DNA from: Azospirillum lipoferum
GTDB taxonomy: Bacteria > Pseudomonadota > Alphaproteobacteria > Azospirillales > Azospirillaceae
Direction of reading: 5' to 3'
NCBI RefSeq assembly: GCF_024170005.1
Contig: NZ_JALJXJ010000009.1
Span: forward strand, 310,001 to 374,000
Length of the DNA: 64,000 nucleotides
This document shows, in pieces, positions 44,069 to 51,991 of this stretch. Every line of letters starts with the position of its first letter. Positions within the stretch are counted from its first letter, which is position 1. Under the pieces are notes generated by a model. The model had not been told where the DNA came from and did not search any database. It saw only the letters and a program-made list of their open reading frames with translations. A program made the translations under genes and the position numbers.

Positions 44069-45013
44069 TCAAGGCATGCGGCCAGTGAGGGTCGCACTCA
44101 GCCCCTGGAGCAGTCCGACCTGACACATCGTGTCGAAGGTAGAGCGCAGCAGCGACGGGTCGCCGATCGACATGCGGATGTCGCCGGCGCGCGGTTCGGT
44201 GTGGCGGCGGCGAACCTTGCTGCCGCACAGTTCCTGCAGCACCTCCAGCAGCATGACCAGCGAGGTCGCGCGGCCGGTGCAGAGATTGTAGACCTGCGCT
44301 CCGGCGAAACGCCGCTCCATCGCCAGCGCCAGGATGCGCACCACGTCGCCGACGAAGACGAAATCACGGACCTGCTGGCCGTCGCCATGGATCTCCACAT
44401 CCTCGCCGCGGGCAACCCGGCGGGCGAAGATGGAGATCACGCCGGAATAAGGCGACATCGGGTCCTGGCGGGGGCCGTAGACGTTGAAGAAGCGGAAGCC
44501 GACCGTCGGCACCCCCTGGATTGTCCAGGCGACGCGGGCGTGCATCTCGCAGCCCAGCTTGTCGACGCCATAGGCGGACAGCGGGCGCGGCAACTCGTCC
44601 TCCTTCAGCGGGGTGTTGGTGTTGTCGCCATAGATGGCAGCGGAGGAGGCGTAGACCACCGGGACCGGACCGCCGCGCCTGGCGTCGCGCGCCGCCTCGA
44701 AGACTGTGACGGTGCCCAGGAGGTTGGTGCGGTGGGTCTCGGCCCACAGCTCCCGCGACTTCTGCACCGACGCCACGGCTGCAAGGTGGAAGACGCCGTC
44801 GACCCCTTCACCATCGTCGCCGGCCATCGCCTCGCGCACCGCGTCGGGATCGGCCACGTCGCCGACCACCAGCCTTGCGGTGGCCGGCTTGTTCTCCAGC
44901 CGGCCGCTCGACAGGTTGTCGAGGATCGTCACCCGATGCCTGTCGGCCAGCAGCCGGTCGGCCAGATGCGAGCCGATGAAACCGCAGCCGCCGGTGATGA
45001 GGTAGTGCGCCAT
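44069..45013 (-). CDS. NAD-dependent sugar epimerase/dehydratase
   Basis: The 314-residue short-chain dehydrogenase starts with the glycine motif ITGGCGFIGSHLADRLL. The catalytic SSAAIYG and YGVDKLGCE (Tyr and Lys) follow, with the sugar-nucleotide site FFNVYGPRQDP. The plan matches UDP-glucose 4-epimerase or related NDP-sugar epimerases, with surface polysaccharide synthesis as the likely use. The start at 45013 is supported by the immediate glycine motif; upstream codons in frame carry no similarity. No glycosyltransferase is directly adjacent. Confidence 0.88.
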   Translation of the reverse strand: MAHYLITGGCGFIGSHLADRLLADRHRVTILDNLSSGRLENKPATARLVVGDVADPDAVREAMAGDDGEGVDGVFHLAAVASVQKSRELWAETHRTNLLGTVTVFEAARDARRGGPVPVVYASSAAIYGDNTNTPLKEDELPRPLSAYGVDKLGCEMHARVAWTIQGVPTVGFRFFNVYGPRQDPMSPYSGVISIFARRVARGEDVEIHGDGQQVRDFVFVGDVVRILALAMERRFAGAQVYNLCTGRATSLVMLLEVLQELCGSKVRRRHTEPRAGDIRMSIGDPSLLRSTFDTMCQVGLLQGLSATLTGRMP

Positions 45014-45244
45014 GGTCCGTCCAAGCCCTTCCTTCGTTGCGCCGGCTTTGCCGCACTGCAGCGGGGTGGCCGGAAATCCCCTCCAAGAGTCGGGACACAA
45101 CCGGCAGCTTGCCAGACCATCTTCGGGATAGGGCGGTGCCTCAACCGGAGAGACAACTCTGCCCATCCGGCGATGACGGGGGCGAATCGGTCCCGCTTCC
45201 TCCATGACGGTTTTGGGACAGGCGGGACCGATGGTTCAACAGGC

Positions 45245-45278
45245 TTATCCACCACCTTGTCCACGGTTCTGTGGATAA
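45245..45278. promoter_or_regulatory. cluster of DnaA-box-like sites
   Basis: TTATCCACC (45245-45253), TTGTCCACG (45257-45265) and the perfect reverse box TGTGGATAA (45270-45278) lie at spacings of 12 and 13 bases. A fourth, TGTGGATTG, is at 45462-45470. They lie in the 483-base gap between the epimerase and serC. The gap is not clearly AT-rich, so an origin is unlikely; DnaA-controlled transcription or titration is possible. Confidence 0.55.
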
Positions 45279-45400
45279 CCATGGTCAAGCTCGTGGGTCT
45301 TCTCCGCGCGTCGGGCCGGTCACACTGGTGCAGAAATGCTGCTGTGTACGAACGGCTGCTCGACCGGATCCTTTGCTGCAAAGCACAAAAGCTGTCCATG

Positions 45401-45444
45401 CAAAAGGCCCCGCTGTGGCGGTTCTGCCACAGCGGGGCCTTTTG
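45401..45444. terminator. strong bidirectional-type terminator downstream of serC
   Basis: CAAAAGGCCCCGCTGTGGC (45401-45419) and its exact complement GCCACAGCGGGGCCTTTTG (45426-45444) form 19 perfect base pairs with the loop GGTTCT. The A-run and T-run ends make it a Rho-independent terminator readable from either side. It lies 53 bases after the serC stop and is the clearest terminator in the window. Confidence 0.92.
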
Positions 45445-45496
45445 CGATCTCTGGACAGGCCTGTGGATTGCGGCCGGGCTCGCGCTTATCCCGGCC

Positions 45497-46684
45497 TCAG
45501 CTCTGCCTGGGACCGAGGGTCTCCGCCTTGACGGTGGCGAAGGCCCAGTCGAGCCAGGGCAGCACTGTCTCCATATCCTCGTTCTCCACCGTGGCGCCGC
45601 CCCACAGCCGCAGGCCGGGAGGTGCATCGCGGTAGGAGCCGGCGTCGAAGGCGGCCTCCTCCTTCTCCAGCAGGGCGGACAACTTCTTGGCGAAGGCGGC
45701 CTGGGCCTCTTCCGGCAGGGCGGTCACCTCGGGATCGGTGAAGCGCAGGCAGATCGAGGTGCAGGAGCGGTTGGCCGGATCCTTGGCCAGGAAACCGGCC
45801 CAGGGGCTGGTCTCCACCCATGCGGCGACGATGCGCAGGTTCTGCTCCGACCGGCGGATCAGCTGGGTCAGGCCGCCCAGCGACAGGGCCCAGCGCAGGC
45901 CGTCGATGGCGTCCTCGACGCACAGCATCGACGGGGTGTTGATGGTGTCGCCTTCGAAGATGCCTTCGATCAGCTTGCCGTTCTTGGTCATGCGGAAGAT
46001 CTTCGGCAGCGGACGGTCGGGCTGGAAGCTCTCCAGCCGTTCCACCGCACGCGGGCTCAGCACCAGCATGCCGTGCGCCGCCTCGCCACCCAGCACCTTC
46101 TGCCAGGACCAGGTGGCGACGTCGATCTTGTGCCAGGGCAGCGCCATGGCGAACGCGGCGGAGGTGGCGTCGCAGATGGTCAGCCCTTCGCGGTCGTCGG
46201 CGATCCAGTCGCCGTCGGCCACCCGTACGCCCGCGGTGGTGCCGTTCCAGGTGAAGACGACGTCACGACTGAAATCGACTGCCGACAGGTCCGGCAACTC
46301 GCCATAGGGAGCGATCAGGTTGCGGACGTCGGGCAGCTTCAGCTGCTTGGCGACGTCGGTCACCCATTCCTTGCCGAAGCTCTCCCAGGCCAGCATGTCG
46401 ACGCCACGGGCACCCAGCAGCGACCACAGCGCCATCTCCACCGCACCGGTGTCGGAGGCCGGGACGATGCCGATCCGGTAGTCGCCGGGGATGCCCAGCG
46501 CCGCACGGGTGAGGTCGATGACTTCCTTCAGCTTGGCCTTGCCCGGCTTGGAGCGGTGGGAGCGGCCGAGCAGCGCGCCGTCCAGCGCGTCGAGTGACCA
46601 GCCCGGACGCTTCGCGCAGGGACCCGAGGAGAAGAGCGGAGTGTTGGGCCGGCGGCTGGGCCGGCTGGCGCTGCTGGCAGTCAT
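45497..46684 (-). CDS. serC: phosphoserine aminotransferase
   Basis: The 395-residue PLP enzyme converts 3-phosphohydroxypyruvate to phosphoserine in serine synthesis. The N-terminal SSGPCAKRPGW and ALLGRSHRS blocks, the strand VVFTWNGTTAGVR and the cofactor Lys region TWSWQKVLGGEAAHG are typical of the Methanosarcina-type SerC found in alphaproteobacteria. The neighbouring serA gene is not present. A strong terminator follows, so this is probably a single-gene unit or the end of one. Confidence 0.93.
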   Translation of the reverse strand: MTASSASRPSRRPNTPLFSSGPCAKRPGWSLDALDGALLGRSHRSKPGKAKLKEVIDLTRAALGIPGDYRIGIVPASDTGAVEMALWSLLGARGVDMLAWESFGKEWVTDVAKQLKLPDVRNLIAPYGELPDLSAVDFSRDVVFTWNGTTAGVRVADGDWIADDREGLTICDATSAAFAMALPWHKIDVATWSWQKVLGGEAAHGMLVLSPRAVERLESFQPDRPLPKIFRMTKNGKLIEGIFEGDTINTPSMLCVEDAIDGLRWALSLGGLTQLIRRSEQNLRIVAAWVETSPWAGFLAKDPANRSCTSICLRFTDPEVTALPEEAQAAFAKKLSALLEKEEAAFDAGSYRDAPPGLRLWGGATVENEDMETVLPWLDWAFATVKAETLGPRQS

Positions 46685-46812
46685 GGGGCGAACTTCCTGG
46701 GGGCGAACTTCCTGTCCCGAAACAGGAATGTGCGGAGGTCCGGACCTTAAAAGCTGCGCCTGCCGTCGTCAATCGAGGGCGTCGCGAGCGACGCGGGACC
46801 CAGCTGTGCCGA

Positions 46813-47280
46813 TTACTTGCTGCGGCCGATCTTGCCGTTGCGGTAGGTCCAGGCGGCATCGCCACCGCCGCCCGGCTGGGGCATGGAGACGGTCAGGGTG
46901 TCGTTGTCGATGGTGACCTGGGCGGCGTCGCTGCACGAGCCGAAGGGGTAGGAGACCGTCGGCTGCGGTCCGCCAACCTCCAGGATGCGGAAGCGGGTCG
47001 GGCAGTCCCTGGCGCCGGTGTCGGCCTGGAACAGGGCAATCCAGCGGTCCTTCAGCGAATAGGCGCCAACGAAGGACAGCAGGTCGCTCTCCTTGTCCTC
47101 GAACACCGGCTTGTCATTCACCGCCACCTGGGTGTGCTTCGGCCCGATGTCGGTCATCGTCAGCACGGTGTTGCCGAGCGCCGCCATCAGGCGCGGCTCC
47201 GCCGCGCTGGCGGCGGTCACGATCCCGGAAGCGATCGAAAGGCTGCCCACCACCGCGGCGCACACACTGATAACCCGCAA
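46813..47280 (-). CDS. exported hypothetical protein
   Basis: The 155-residue precursor has an N-terminal signal (VISVCAAVVGSLSIASGIVT, cleavage near ASAAE). The mature part is beta-rich with two Cys (DCPTRF, GSCSDA) and a Gly-rich loop (PQPGGGGDAAW). No family was recognised. It lies 128 bases ahead of serC in the same direction, which may be chance. Confidence 0.65.
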   Translation of the reverse strand: MRVISVCAAVVGSLSIASGIVTAASAAEPRLMAALGNTVLTMTDIGPKHTQVAVNDKPVFEDKESDLLSFVGAYSLKDRWIALFQADTGARDCPTRFRILEVGGPQPTVSYPFGSCSDAAQVTIDNDTLTVSMPQPGGGGDAAWTYRNGKIGRSK

Positions 47281-47408
47281 AACCCGTCTCCCTGGCTGCT
47301 GCGCCCCGGCGGGGCGGCTTTACCGAACGTGGGGCACCATAATGCGGCGGGCGCCCCTCCGGAAGCCGTCCTTTTCGCCGGTGGCGAGGCAGAGGGCTCG
47401 GCGCCCGA

Positions 47409-47753
47409 TCAGCGGATGTTGACGCTGAGGCCGAAGCCGGGAGCGACCGGCTGCGGCGCATAGACGACGGGCGGCGGGGCGTAGATCACCCGCGGCGGCG
47501 GGGGTGGTGCATAGACGACCGGGGGCGGAGCGTAGATCACGCGCGGCGGGGCGTAGAAGGTCTCGCGCTCGCGCCAGTGGCGGTGATGCGGGCGGTCCCA
47601 GCCGCCGCGCCATTCGCGGCCGTAGTCGCCCCGCCAGCCATCGCGCCAGCCATCATGGGCGGCGGCCGTGCCGGCGGTGGCTCCCAGCATCGATCCGGCG
47701 ACCAGAGCGCCCAGAACCACGGCTTTCAATCCAGAACCAAAGCGGCCAGTCAT
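47409..47753 (-). CDS. small exported protein with Val-Tyr-Ala-Pro repeats
   Basis: The 114-residue precursor has a signal peptide (AVVLGALVAGSMLGATAGTAAA), a basic Trp/His/Arg-rich segment (DGWRGDYGREWRGGWDRPHH), then five copies of a P-x-V-I/V-Y-A-P-like unit (RVIYAPPPVVYAPPP) and GFGLSVNIR at the end. The low-complexity plan is common in exported proteins of high-GC alphaproteobacteria. The tail resembles the last strand of a barrel or membrane-associated protein. The function is unknown. Confidence 0.65.
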   Translation of the reverse strand: MTGRFGSGLKAVVLGALVAGSMLGATAGTAAAHDGWRDGWRGDYGREWRGGWDRPHHRHWRERETFYAPPRVIYAPPPVVYAPPPPPRVIYAPPPVVYAPQPVAPGFGLSVNIR

Positions 47754-47941
47754 TCCGGCGTCCTCCTGGTGTCGGGGTATCTCTTCCCCTCATGACCCGA
47801 TGAACGTCGACGCTCCGGCTTTCATTCCACCTGTTCGAAAAGGATTTCGTCTTACTACTTTAGTCATAGTAAGGAGCGGATGCCGATTGTCACCGGGCCT
47901 CCCTCTTTTTCGGTCCGGGCATTTATAGTAAATGATTGGGT

Positions 47942-48169
47942 ATGGTAGAGACCCGACGCACCGGCGACCGTTCGAACGAGCCGATCCGCCCAGACTCCGG
48001 CGGCGGACGGGTTCCCGCGTCCGGTGCACGTGCCCGGGCGGACGGCGTCGTCCCTCAGGGGCGGCAGCGGGTGCCCAGCCTGCGCGAGTTGGCCGCCCTG
48101 GTGGTCAACGGGGTGCTGACGCTGCCGCGCAACTATCGCCGCGGCATGTTCCTCGACGTTCAGGTGTAG
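47942..48169 (+). CDS. small basic hypothetical protein
   Basis: The 75-residue frame ends in SLRELAALVVNGVLTLPRNY, then RRGMFLDVQV, which looks like a helix plus a basic tail. The first 40 residues are polar and probably disordered. No clear ribosome site precedes the ATG. It overlaps the convergent glycosyltransferase end by ten bases. It follows an AT-rich intergenic stretch (47830-47940) that could be its promoter. Confidence 0.4.
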   Translation: MVETRRTGDRSNEPIRPDSGGGRVPASGARARADGVVPQGRQRVPSLRELAALVVNGVLTLPRNYRRGMFLDVQV

Positions 48170-48924
48170 GCGGCCGCATTGGAGCCGAACAGCCGCTCCA
48201 TCAGCAGCGGCGGCAATTCGTATTGTGGCAGGCACAGGCTGGTGCTGCGGGCGTGCAGCGTGTGCAGGCACAGTCCCTCCGCATCCGGAAAGGCGCCGAC
48301 GCGGAAGCGCTCGCGGGCGGCCTTGACGAAGGGCGCGTCCTCGCAGGCGTTCACCGCCGGAAAGCGCACCGATTCCCAAACCGACCGGCGGTAGGAATAG
48401 GAGAAGCCGTAACCGTCGAGATTGTCGTAGGAGAACGGGGCGTCCGGCGCCTCGACATAGCTGCAACCCTGCCGGCCCCAGCGATGGTGCGATCCGCCGC
48501 GCGCCGTATCCCAATAGCCGAACCGCCGGTGCGGCACGCTGTAGAGGAACCAGCCCGACAGCTTCACGAGGTCGTGTCCCTGGTCCAGCCAGTCCAGCAT
48601 GCGCTCCACATAGGTCGGTGCATAGAAATCGTCGTCGTCCATGTGGACGATCACCGATCCCCTGGCATGCTCGGCCAGGATGTTGCGCTTCTCGCCGATG
48701 GAGTAGCGGCTGGGCGAGTAGAAATACTTCAGCCGCGGGTTCGCCAGCGGCTTCAGGTAGGACGAGGGGCGCGGGCTGTCGTCGAACACCAGCCACTCGA
48801 TCTCGCCGTGGGTCTGCGCCTGGATGCAGGCGTGCAGGCGGGGCAGGAACTCCGCCCGCTGCCAGGTGGGCGTGACGATACTGACCAGGGGGCTGGCCGG
48901 AGGGGCGGATGCGGTAGAGGTCAT
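48160..48924 (-). CDS. family 2 glycosyltransferase
   Basis: The 254-residue GT-A enzyme starts with VSIVTPTWQRAEFLPRLHAC and has the metal/nucleotide-sugar motif IVHMDDDDFYAPTY in the expected place. An acceptor-side acidic motif follows (ACEDAPFVKA). It has no membrane segment, so it would work at the cytoplasmic face on a surface polysaccharide or glycoprotein. The start at 48924 is chosen because the fold begins about a dozen residues later. Confidence 0.88.
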   Translation of the reverse strand: MTSTASAPPASPLVSIVTPTWQRAEFLPRLHACIQAQTHGEIEWLVFDDSPRPSSYLKPLANPRLKYFYSPSRYSIGEKRNILAEHARGSVIVHMDDDDFYAPTYVERMLDWLDQGHDLVKLSGWFLYSVPHRRFGYWDTARGGSHHRWGRQGCSYVEAPDAPFSYDNLDGYGFSYSYRRSVWESVRFPAVNACEDAPFVKAARERFRVGAFPDAEGLCLHTLHARSTSLCLPQYELPPLLMERLFGSNAAAYT

Positions 48925-49039
48925 GCTGCTTTCTTGCTCGCGCGCAGGGCCTGCGTGTAGACAGGCGGCAGGATAGCATCTGCGCTGCCGCCTTGCACAA
49001 GGGGCCGGCAGGGCGTTGGGATAAGGGAAGGACGCCCCC

Positions 49040-49417
49040 TTGGGACTGATCGACCGCATCTGGATCGTCTTCGCTGCGCTGAACGGCGCCATAGCGGTCG
49101 GCACCGGTGCCTATGCCAGCCACGCGCTGGCCGCCCAACCGCAGGCGCAGGAATGGTTCCGCATCGCCGGGCAGTATCAGATGGCGCATGCGTTGGCGCT
49201 GATGCTGCTGGTGGCATTAGGGGACCGGATGGACAGGGCCGCTTTGCGGATCGCAGGCTGGCTGTTCGTCGCCGGGATCCTGCTGTTTTGCGGTACGCTC
49301 TATGCGCTGGCGACCGTTGGGCCGCTGCCGGTGCCGATGACGGCGCCGGCCGGGGGATGGAGCTTCATGCTGGGCTGGGTGGCGCTGGCGGCCGCGGCGC
49401 TCAGGGCGCGCGGCTGA
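49040..49417 (+). CDS. DUF423 (YgdD-like) inner membrane protein
   Basis: The 125-residue protein has four membrane helices and the DUF423 blocks FAALNGAIAVGTGAYASHAL and YQMAHALALMLL. It starts at a TTG with AAGGA about eight bases upstream. The family has no established role. Its stop lies 26 bases from the convergent end of the ArsR-type gene. Confidence 0.85.
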   Translation: MGLIDRIWIVFAALNGAIAVGTGAYASHALAAQPQAQEWFRIAGQYQMAHALALMLLVALGDRMDRAALRIAGWLFVAGILLFCGTLYALATVGPLPVPMTAPAGGWSFMLGWVALAAAALRARG

Positions 49418-49443
49418 AGCTTGCGCCGTTCGATGTGGCGAAA

Positions 49444-49821
49444 TCAGCCGGCCGCGGCGGCACGCAGGTCGGAGCGGTCGGTGGTCTGGTCGCCGCCGCG
49501 CTCCTCGCCGTCAGCATCTTCGGCGGCCGGGGTGCAGTAGAGGCCATGCAGAGTGGTCATGATGGTCTGCGCTTCATGGCCGTTCAGCGAATAGTAGATG
49601 TTCTGGGCGCTGCGCCGCGTGCGGACCAGATTGTCGTTGCGCAGCCGGGCCAGATGCTGGGACAGCGCCGACTGGCTGAGGCCGACCAGATCCTCCAGTT
49701 CGCCCACCGACCGCTCGCCCTGGCTCAGATGGCACAGGATCAGGAGACGCCGCTCGTTGCACATCGCCTTCAACAGCGCACTCGCCCGGCGGGCGTTAGC
49801 CTGCAAATCCTCGATCTTCAT
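49444..49821 (-). CDS. ArsR-family regulator, BigR/SqrR-like (sulfide/persulfide sensing type)
   Basis: The 125-residue winged-helix protein has the ArsR recognition helix (VGELEDLVGLSQSALSQHLA). Cys residues sit at both places where BigR and SqrR form a polysulfide bridge: CNERRLLILCHL in the second helix and LHGLYCTP near the C-terminus. There is a third Cys at position 21. No metal-binding CxC motif of ArsR/SmtB is present. Together with tusA nearby, sensing of reactive sulfur is likely. An imperfect 30-bp palindrome lies just upstream of its start. Confidence 0.85.
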   Translation of the reverse strand: MKIEDLQANARRASALLKAMCNERRLLILCHLSQGERSVGELEDLVGLSQSALSQHLARLRNDNLVRTRRSAQNIYYSLNGHEAQTIMTTLHGLYCTPAAEDADGEERGGDQTTDRSDLRAAAAG

Positions 49822-49893
49822 CGCTTTACCGTCGCCCTGTCCGTTCCGATTCGTTTTGCGCCCGAGCCGTCGTTGCGCGGCCCGACAAAGAAA

Positions 49894-49923
49894 AATGCTC
49901 GTATCCTAGTATATTCGTACATT
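49894..49923. promoter_or_regulatory. imperfect palindrome, candidate operator of the ArsR-type gene
   Basis: AATG-N2-CG-N-AT on the left and AT-N-CG-N2-CATT on the right pair in 10 of 15 positions about a central AT-rich core (CCTAGTATA). It begins 73 bases before the ArsR-type start, in the 334-base gap that also precedes tusA. The remainder of the gap contains no other gene. Confidence 0.5.
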
Positions 49924-50155
49924 GCGGGAATTGTCCACCTGTGGGAATCCGCCGCTCGGACCATGCCGCTGCTTGGTCCAAGCGGCGGCTTGAGCGTCGC
50001 CGTCATCGTCCGGCGCCGGTTTTTCTCGCATCACGAAGCAAAGCCGACAGAGATATATCAGCTTCCGGTTGTGATCGATAATCATCCGCAATAGGGCGTG
50101 CCCCCGGCCCACCGTCTGCCGTGACAGTCGTTTGCGGGTCGGGTAGCATTTCCCC

Positions 50156-50383
50156 ATGACAGACCATCCATTGAATACCAAGGGCTTGCAATGCCCGCTC
50201 CCTGTCCTGCGCGCGCGCAAGGCGATCAAGGCGATTGCCATCGGCGACACGCTGACCGTGGAGGCGACCGACCCCGGTGCCCGCAAGGACTTCCCCGCCT
50301 TCTGCGAGGCGACCGGCAACCGCCTGCTGTCCATCGCCGAGGAGGACGGCGTCCTGCGCTTCGTCATTGAGCGGGTGATCTGA
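50156..50383 (+). CDS. tusA: TusA-family sulfur carrier protein
   Basis: The 75-residue protein has the complete TusA fold with the sulfur-binding Cys in LQCPLPVLRARKAI, residue 13. It carries persulfide sulfur from a desulfurase to acceptor enzymes for tRNA thiolation, molybdenum cofactor or sulfur oxidation. It is divergent from the BigR/SqrR-like regulator, with their 334-base gap holding the candidate operator. A second Cys (AFCEATG) may assist. Confidence 0.9.
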   Translation: MTDHPLNTKGLQCPLPVLRARKAIKAIAIGDTLTVEATDPGARKDFPAFCEATGNRLLSIAEEDGVLRFVIERVI

Positions 50384-50591
50384 CGCCGGTCGCAACCTGC
50401 ATTGCATCCGCCCTCATCGCATTCGTTCGTACCCCAATCCTGCCGTGTTACGGATTGCCCCGGCCCCCGAAAGTGGGCTGTGACGAATCGTCCTGGAATC
50501 AGCCTGTACTTTCATTAGCGATGCGGGAAGAATGGTTTTCGGAAACGCCGCCGATACCGCCCGAAAACCAACGATAACGACCGAAAAATCG

Positions 50592-51521
50592 ATGTTCACC
50601 ACCCTGTTCACCCACCCGGCGTGCCTGGAGCACGATACGGGTCTCGGTCATCCCGAATGCTCCGACCGCCTGCGTGCCGTGCTTGCCGCGCTGGAGACGG
50701 AGGAGTTCCACATGCTGGAGCGGCAGGAGGCTCCGCGCGCCACGGTTGAACAGCTTCTGCGTGCGCATCCGCAGTCGCACATCGACCGTGTGCTGTCCCT
50801 GATCCCGGAGGTGGAGCATGCGGGCGTCGATGCCGACACCGTCGTCTCGCCCGGTTCGGGGGAAGCGGCGCTGCGCGCGGCCGGTGCGGTCTGCGCCGCG
50901 GTGGACGCGGTGGCGACCGGCCAGTCGCGCAATGCCTTCTGCGCCGTCCGTCCGCCCGGCCACCATGCGGAGCGGGAGAAGGCGATGGGTTTCTGCCTGT
51001 TCAACAATGCCGCCGTCGGCGCCTTCCATGCCCGCGCAGTCCACGGGCTGCAAAGGGTGGCGGTGATGGACTTCGACGTCCATCATGGCAACGGCACGCA
51101 GGACATCCTGCAGTTCGACCCCGACATGCTCTATTGCTCCACCCACCAGTCGCCGCTCTATCCCGGGACGGGCGACGCGGGGGAGAAGGGGGAATACGGC
51201 AACTGCGTCAACGCGCCGCTGCCGGCCATGGCCGGGTCGCCGGAGTTCCGCCACGCGATGACGCACGTCATCCTGCCGGCCATCGACCATTTCAAGCCGG
51301 ATCTGCTGATCATCTCCGCCGGCTTCGACGCCCATTCGCGCGACCCACTGGCCGGCCTGCACCTGATCGACGACGATTTTGTCTGGGCCACACGCAAGCT
51401 GGGCGAATTGGCCCGCACCCATTGCGGCGCCCGGATCGTCTCGGTTCTGGAGGGCGGCTACAACCTTCGCGCCCTGGCGTCGGCGAGTGCGGCCCATGTG
51501 CGGGAACTGATGTACTGCTGA
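50592..51521 (+). CDS. histone-deacetylase-family zinc amidohydrolase
   Basis: The 309-residue enzyme has the arginase/deacetylase fold with the active-site blocks RPPGHHAEREKAMGFCLFNN, VMDFDVHHGNGTQ and ISAGFDAHSRDPLAG (zinc ligands Asp, His, Asp). Bacterial members remove acetyl groups from small amides such as acetylpolyamines or acetoin-related substrates. The exact substrate is not shown here. I chose the ATG at 50592; the frame extends to 50532 without similarity. It stands alone. Confidence 0.92.
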   Translation: MFTTLFTHPACLEHDTGLGHPECSDRLRAVLAALETEEFHMLERQEAPRATVEQLLRAHPQSHIDRVLSLIPEVEHAGVDADTVVSPGSGEAALRAAGAVCAAVDAVATGQSRNAFCAVRPPGHHAEREKAMGFCLFNNAAVGAFHARAVHGLQRVAVMDFDVHHGNGTQDILQFDPDMLYCSTHQSPLYPGTGDAGEKGEYGNCVNAPLPAMAGSPEFRHAMTHVILPAIDHFKPDLLIISAGFDAHSRDPLAGLHLIDDDFVWATRKLGELARTHCGARIVSVLEGGYNLRALASASAAHVRELMYC

Positions 51522-51696
51522 TCGGGCCGCCCCCGGCGAGGAAGCGGTTTCATTCTCCCGAAAGGGGGAGGGGCTGCCCGAACGCATAGGCCGCACAGCG
51601 GCGGCACATAGTCCGCAAGGGCCGGGGTACGGGAGTGCCTCGGGCCTTGCGCCCGACGTGGGCGGGGCATACCTTCGCGGGCTTGAGGTTCCATCG

Positions 51697-51990
51697 ATGG
51701 TTCTGCCCGACATGCCCCCTTCCGCCGCTTCCATTCCGAATCCCGGCATTCCCATTCCGCCCGACATCGCCACCCTCAGCTTCGAGGATGCGCTCGCCGA
51801 ACTGGAGCGGATCGTCCGCCAACTCGAGGAAGGCCGCGGCAAGCTCGACGACGCCATCTCCTCCTACGAGCGGGGCACGGCGCTGAAGCGCCATTGCGAG
51901 ATGAAGCTGCGCGAAGCGCAGGCCAAGATCGACCGCATCACCGTGAGCGCCGACGGCTCCCTCGGCACCGAACCCGCCCGGATCGACTGA
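51697..51990 (+). CDS. xseB: exodeoxyribonuclease VII small subunit
   Basis: The 97-residue coiled-coil protein joins XseA to form the nuclease that degrades single-stranded DNA. The core LSFEDALAELERIVRQLEEG, then KLDDAISSYERGTALKRHCE, is the XseB signature. The N-terminal 25 residues are proline-rich and may start later, at an ATG at 51712. It is the first gene of a set (xseB-ispA-dxs) found together in many alphaproteobacteria, with xseA elsewhere. Confidence 0.92.
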   Translation: MVLPDMPPSAASIPNPGIPIPPDIATLSFEDALAELERIVRQLEEGRGKLDDAISSYERGTALKRHCEMKLREAQAKIDRITVSADGSLGTEPARID

Positions 51991-51991
51991 C

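Noticed and set aside
45014..45496. Replication origin at the DnaA-box cluster
   Set aside because: The gap has several DnaA-like boxes but no AT-rich unwinding element, no repABC or parAB genes and no GC-skew evidence available here. I kept it only as a DnaA-site cluster.
43064..46597. A 1177-codon plus-strand frame across the HNH, epimerase and serC genes
   Set aside because: The three minus-strand genes have complete catalytic motifs. The long plus frame has Arg/Gly/Pro shadow composition and no fold.
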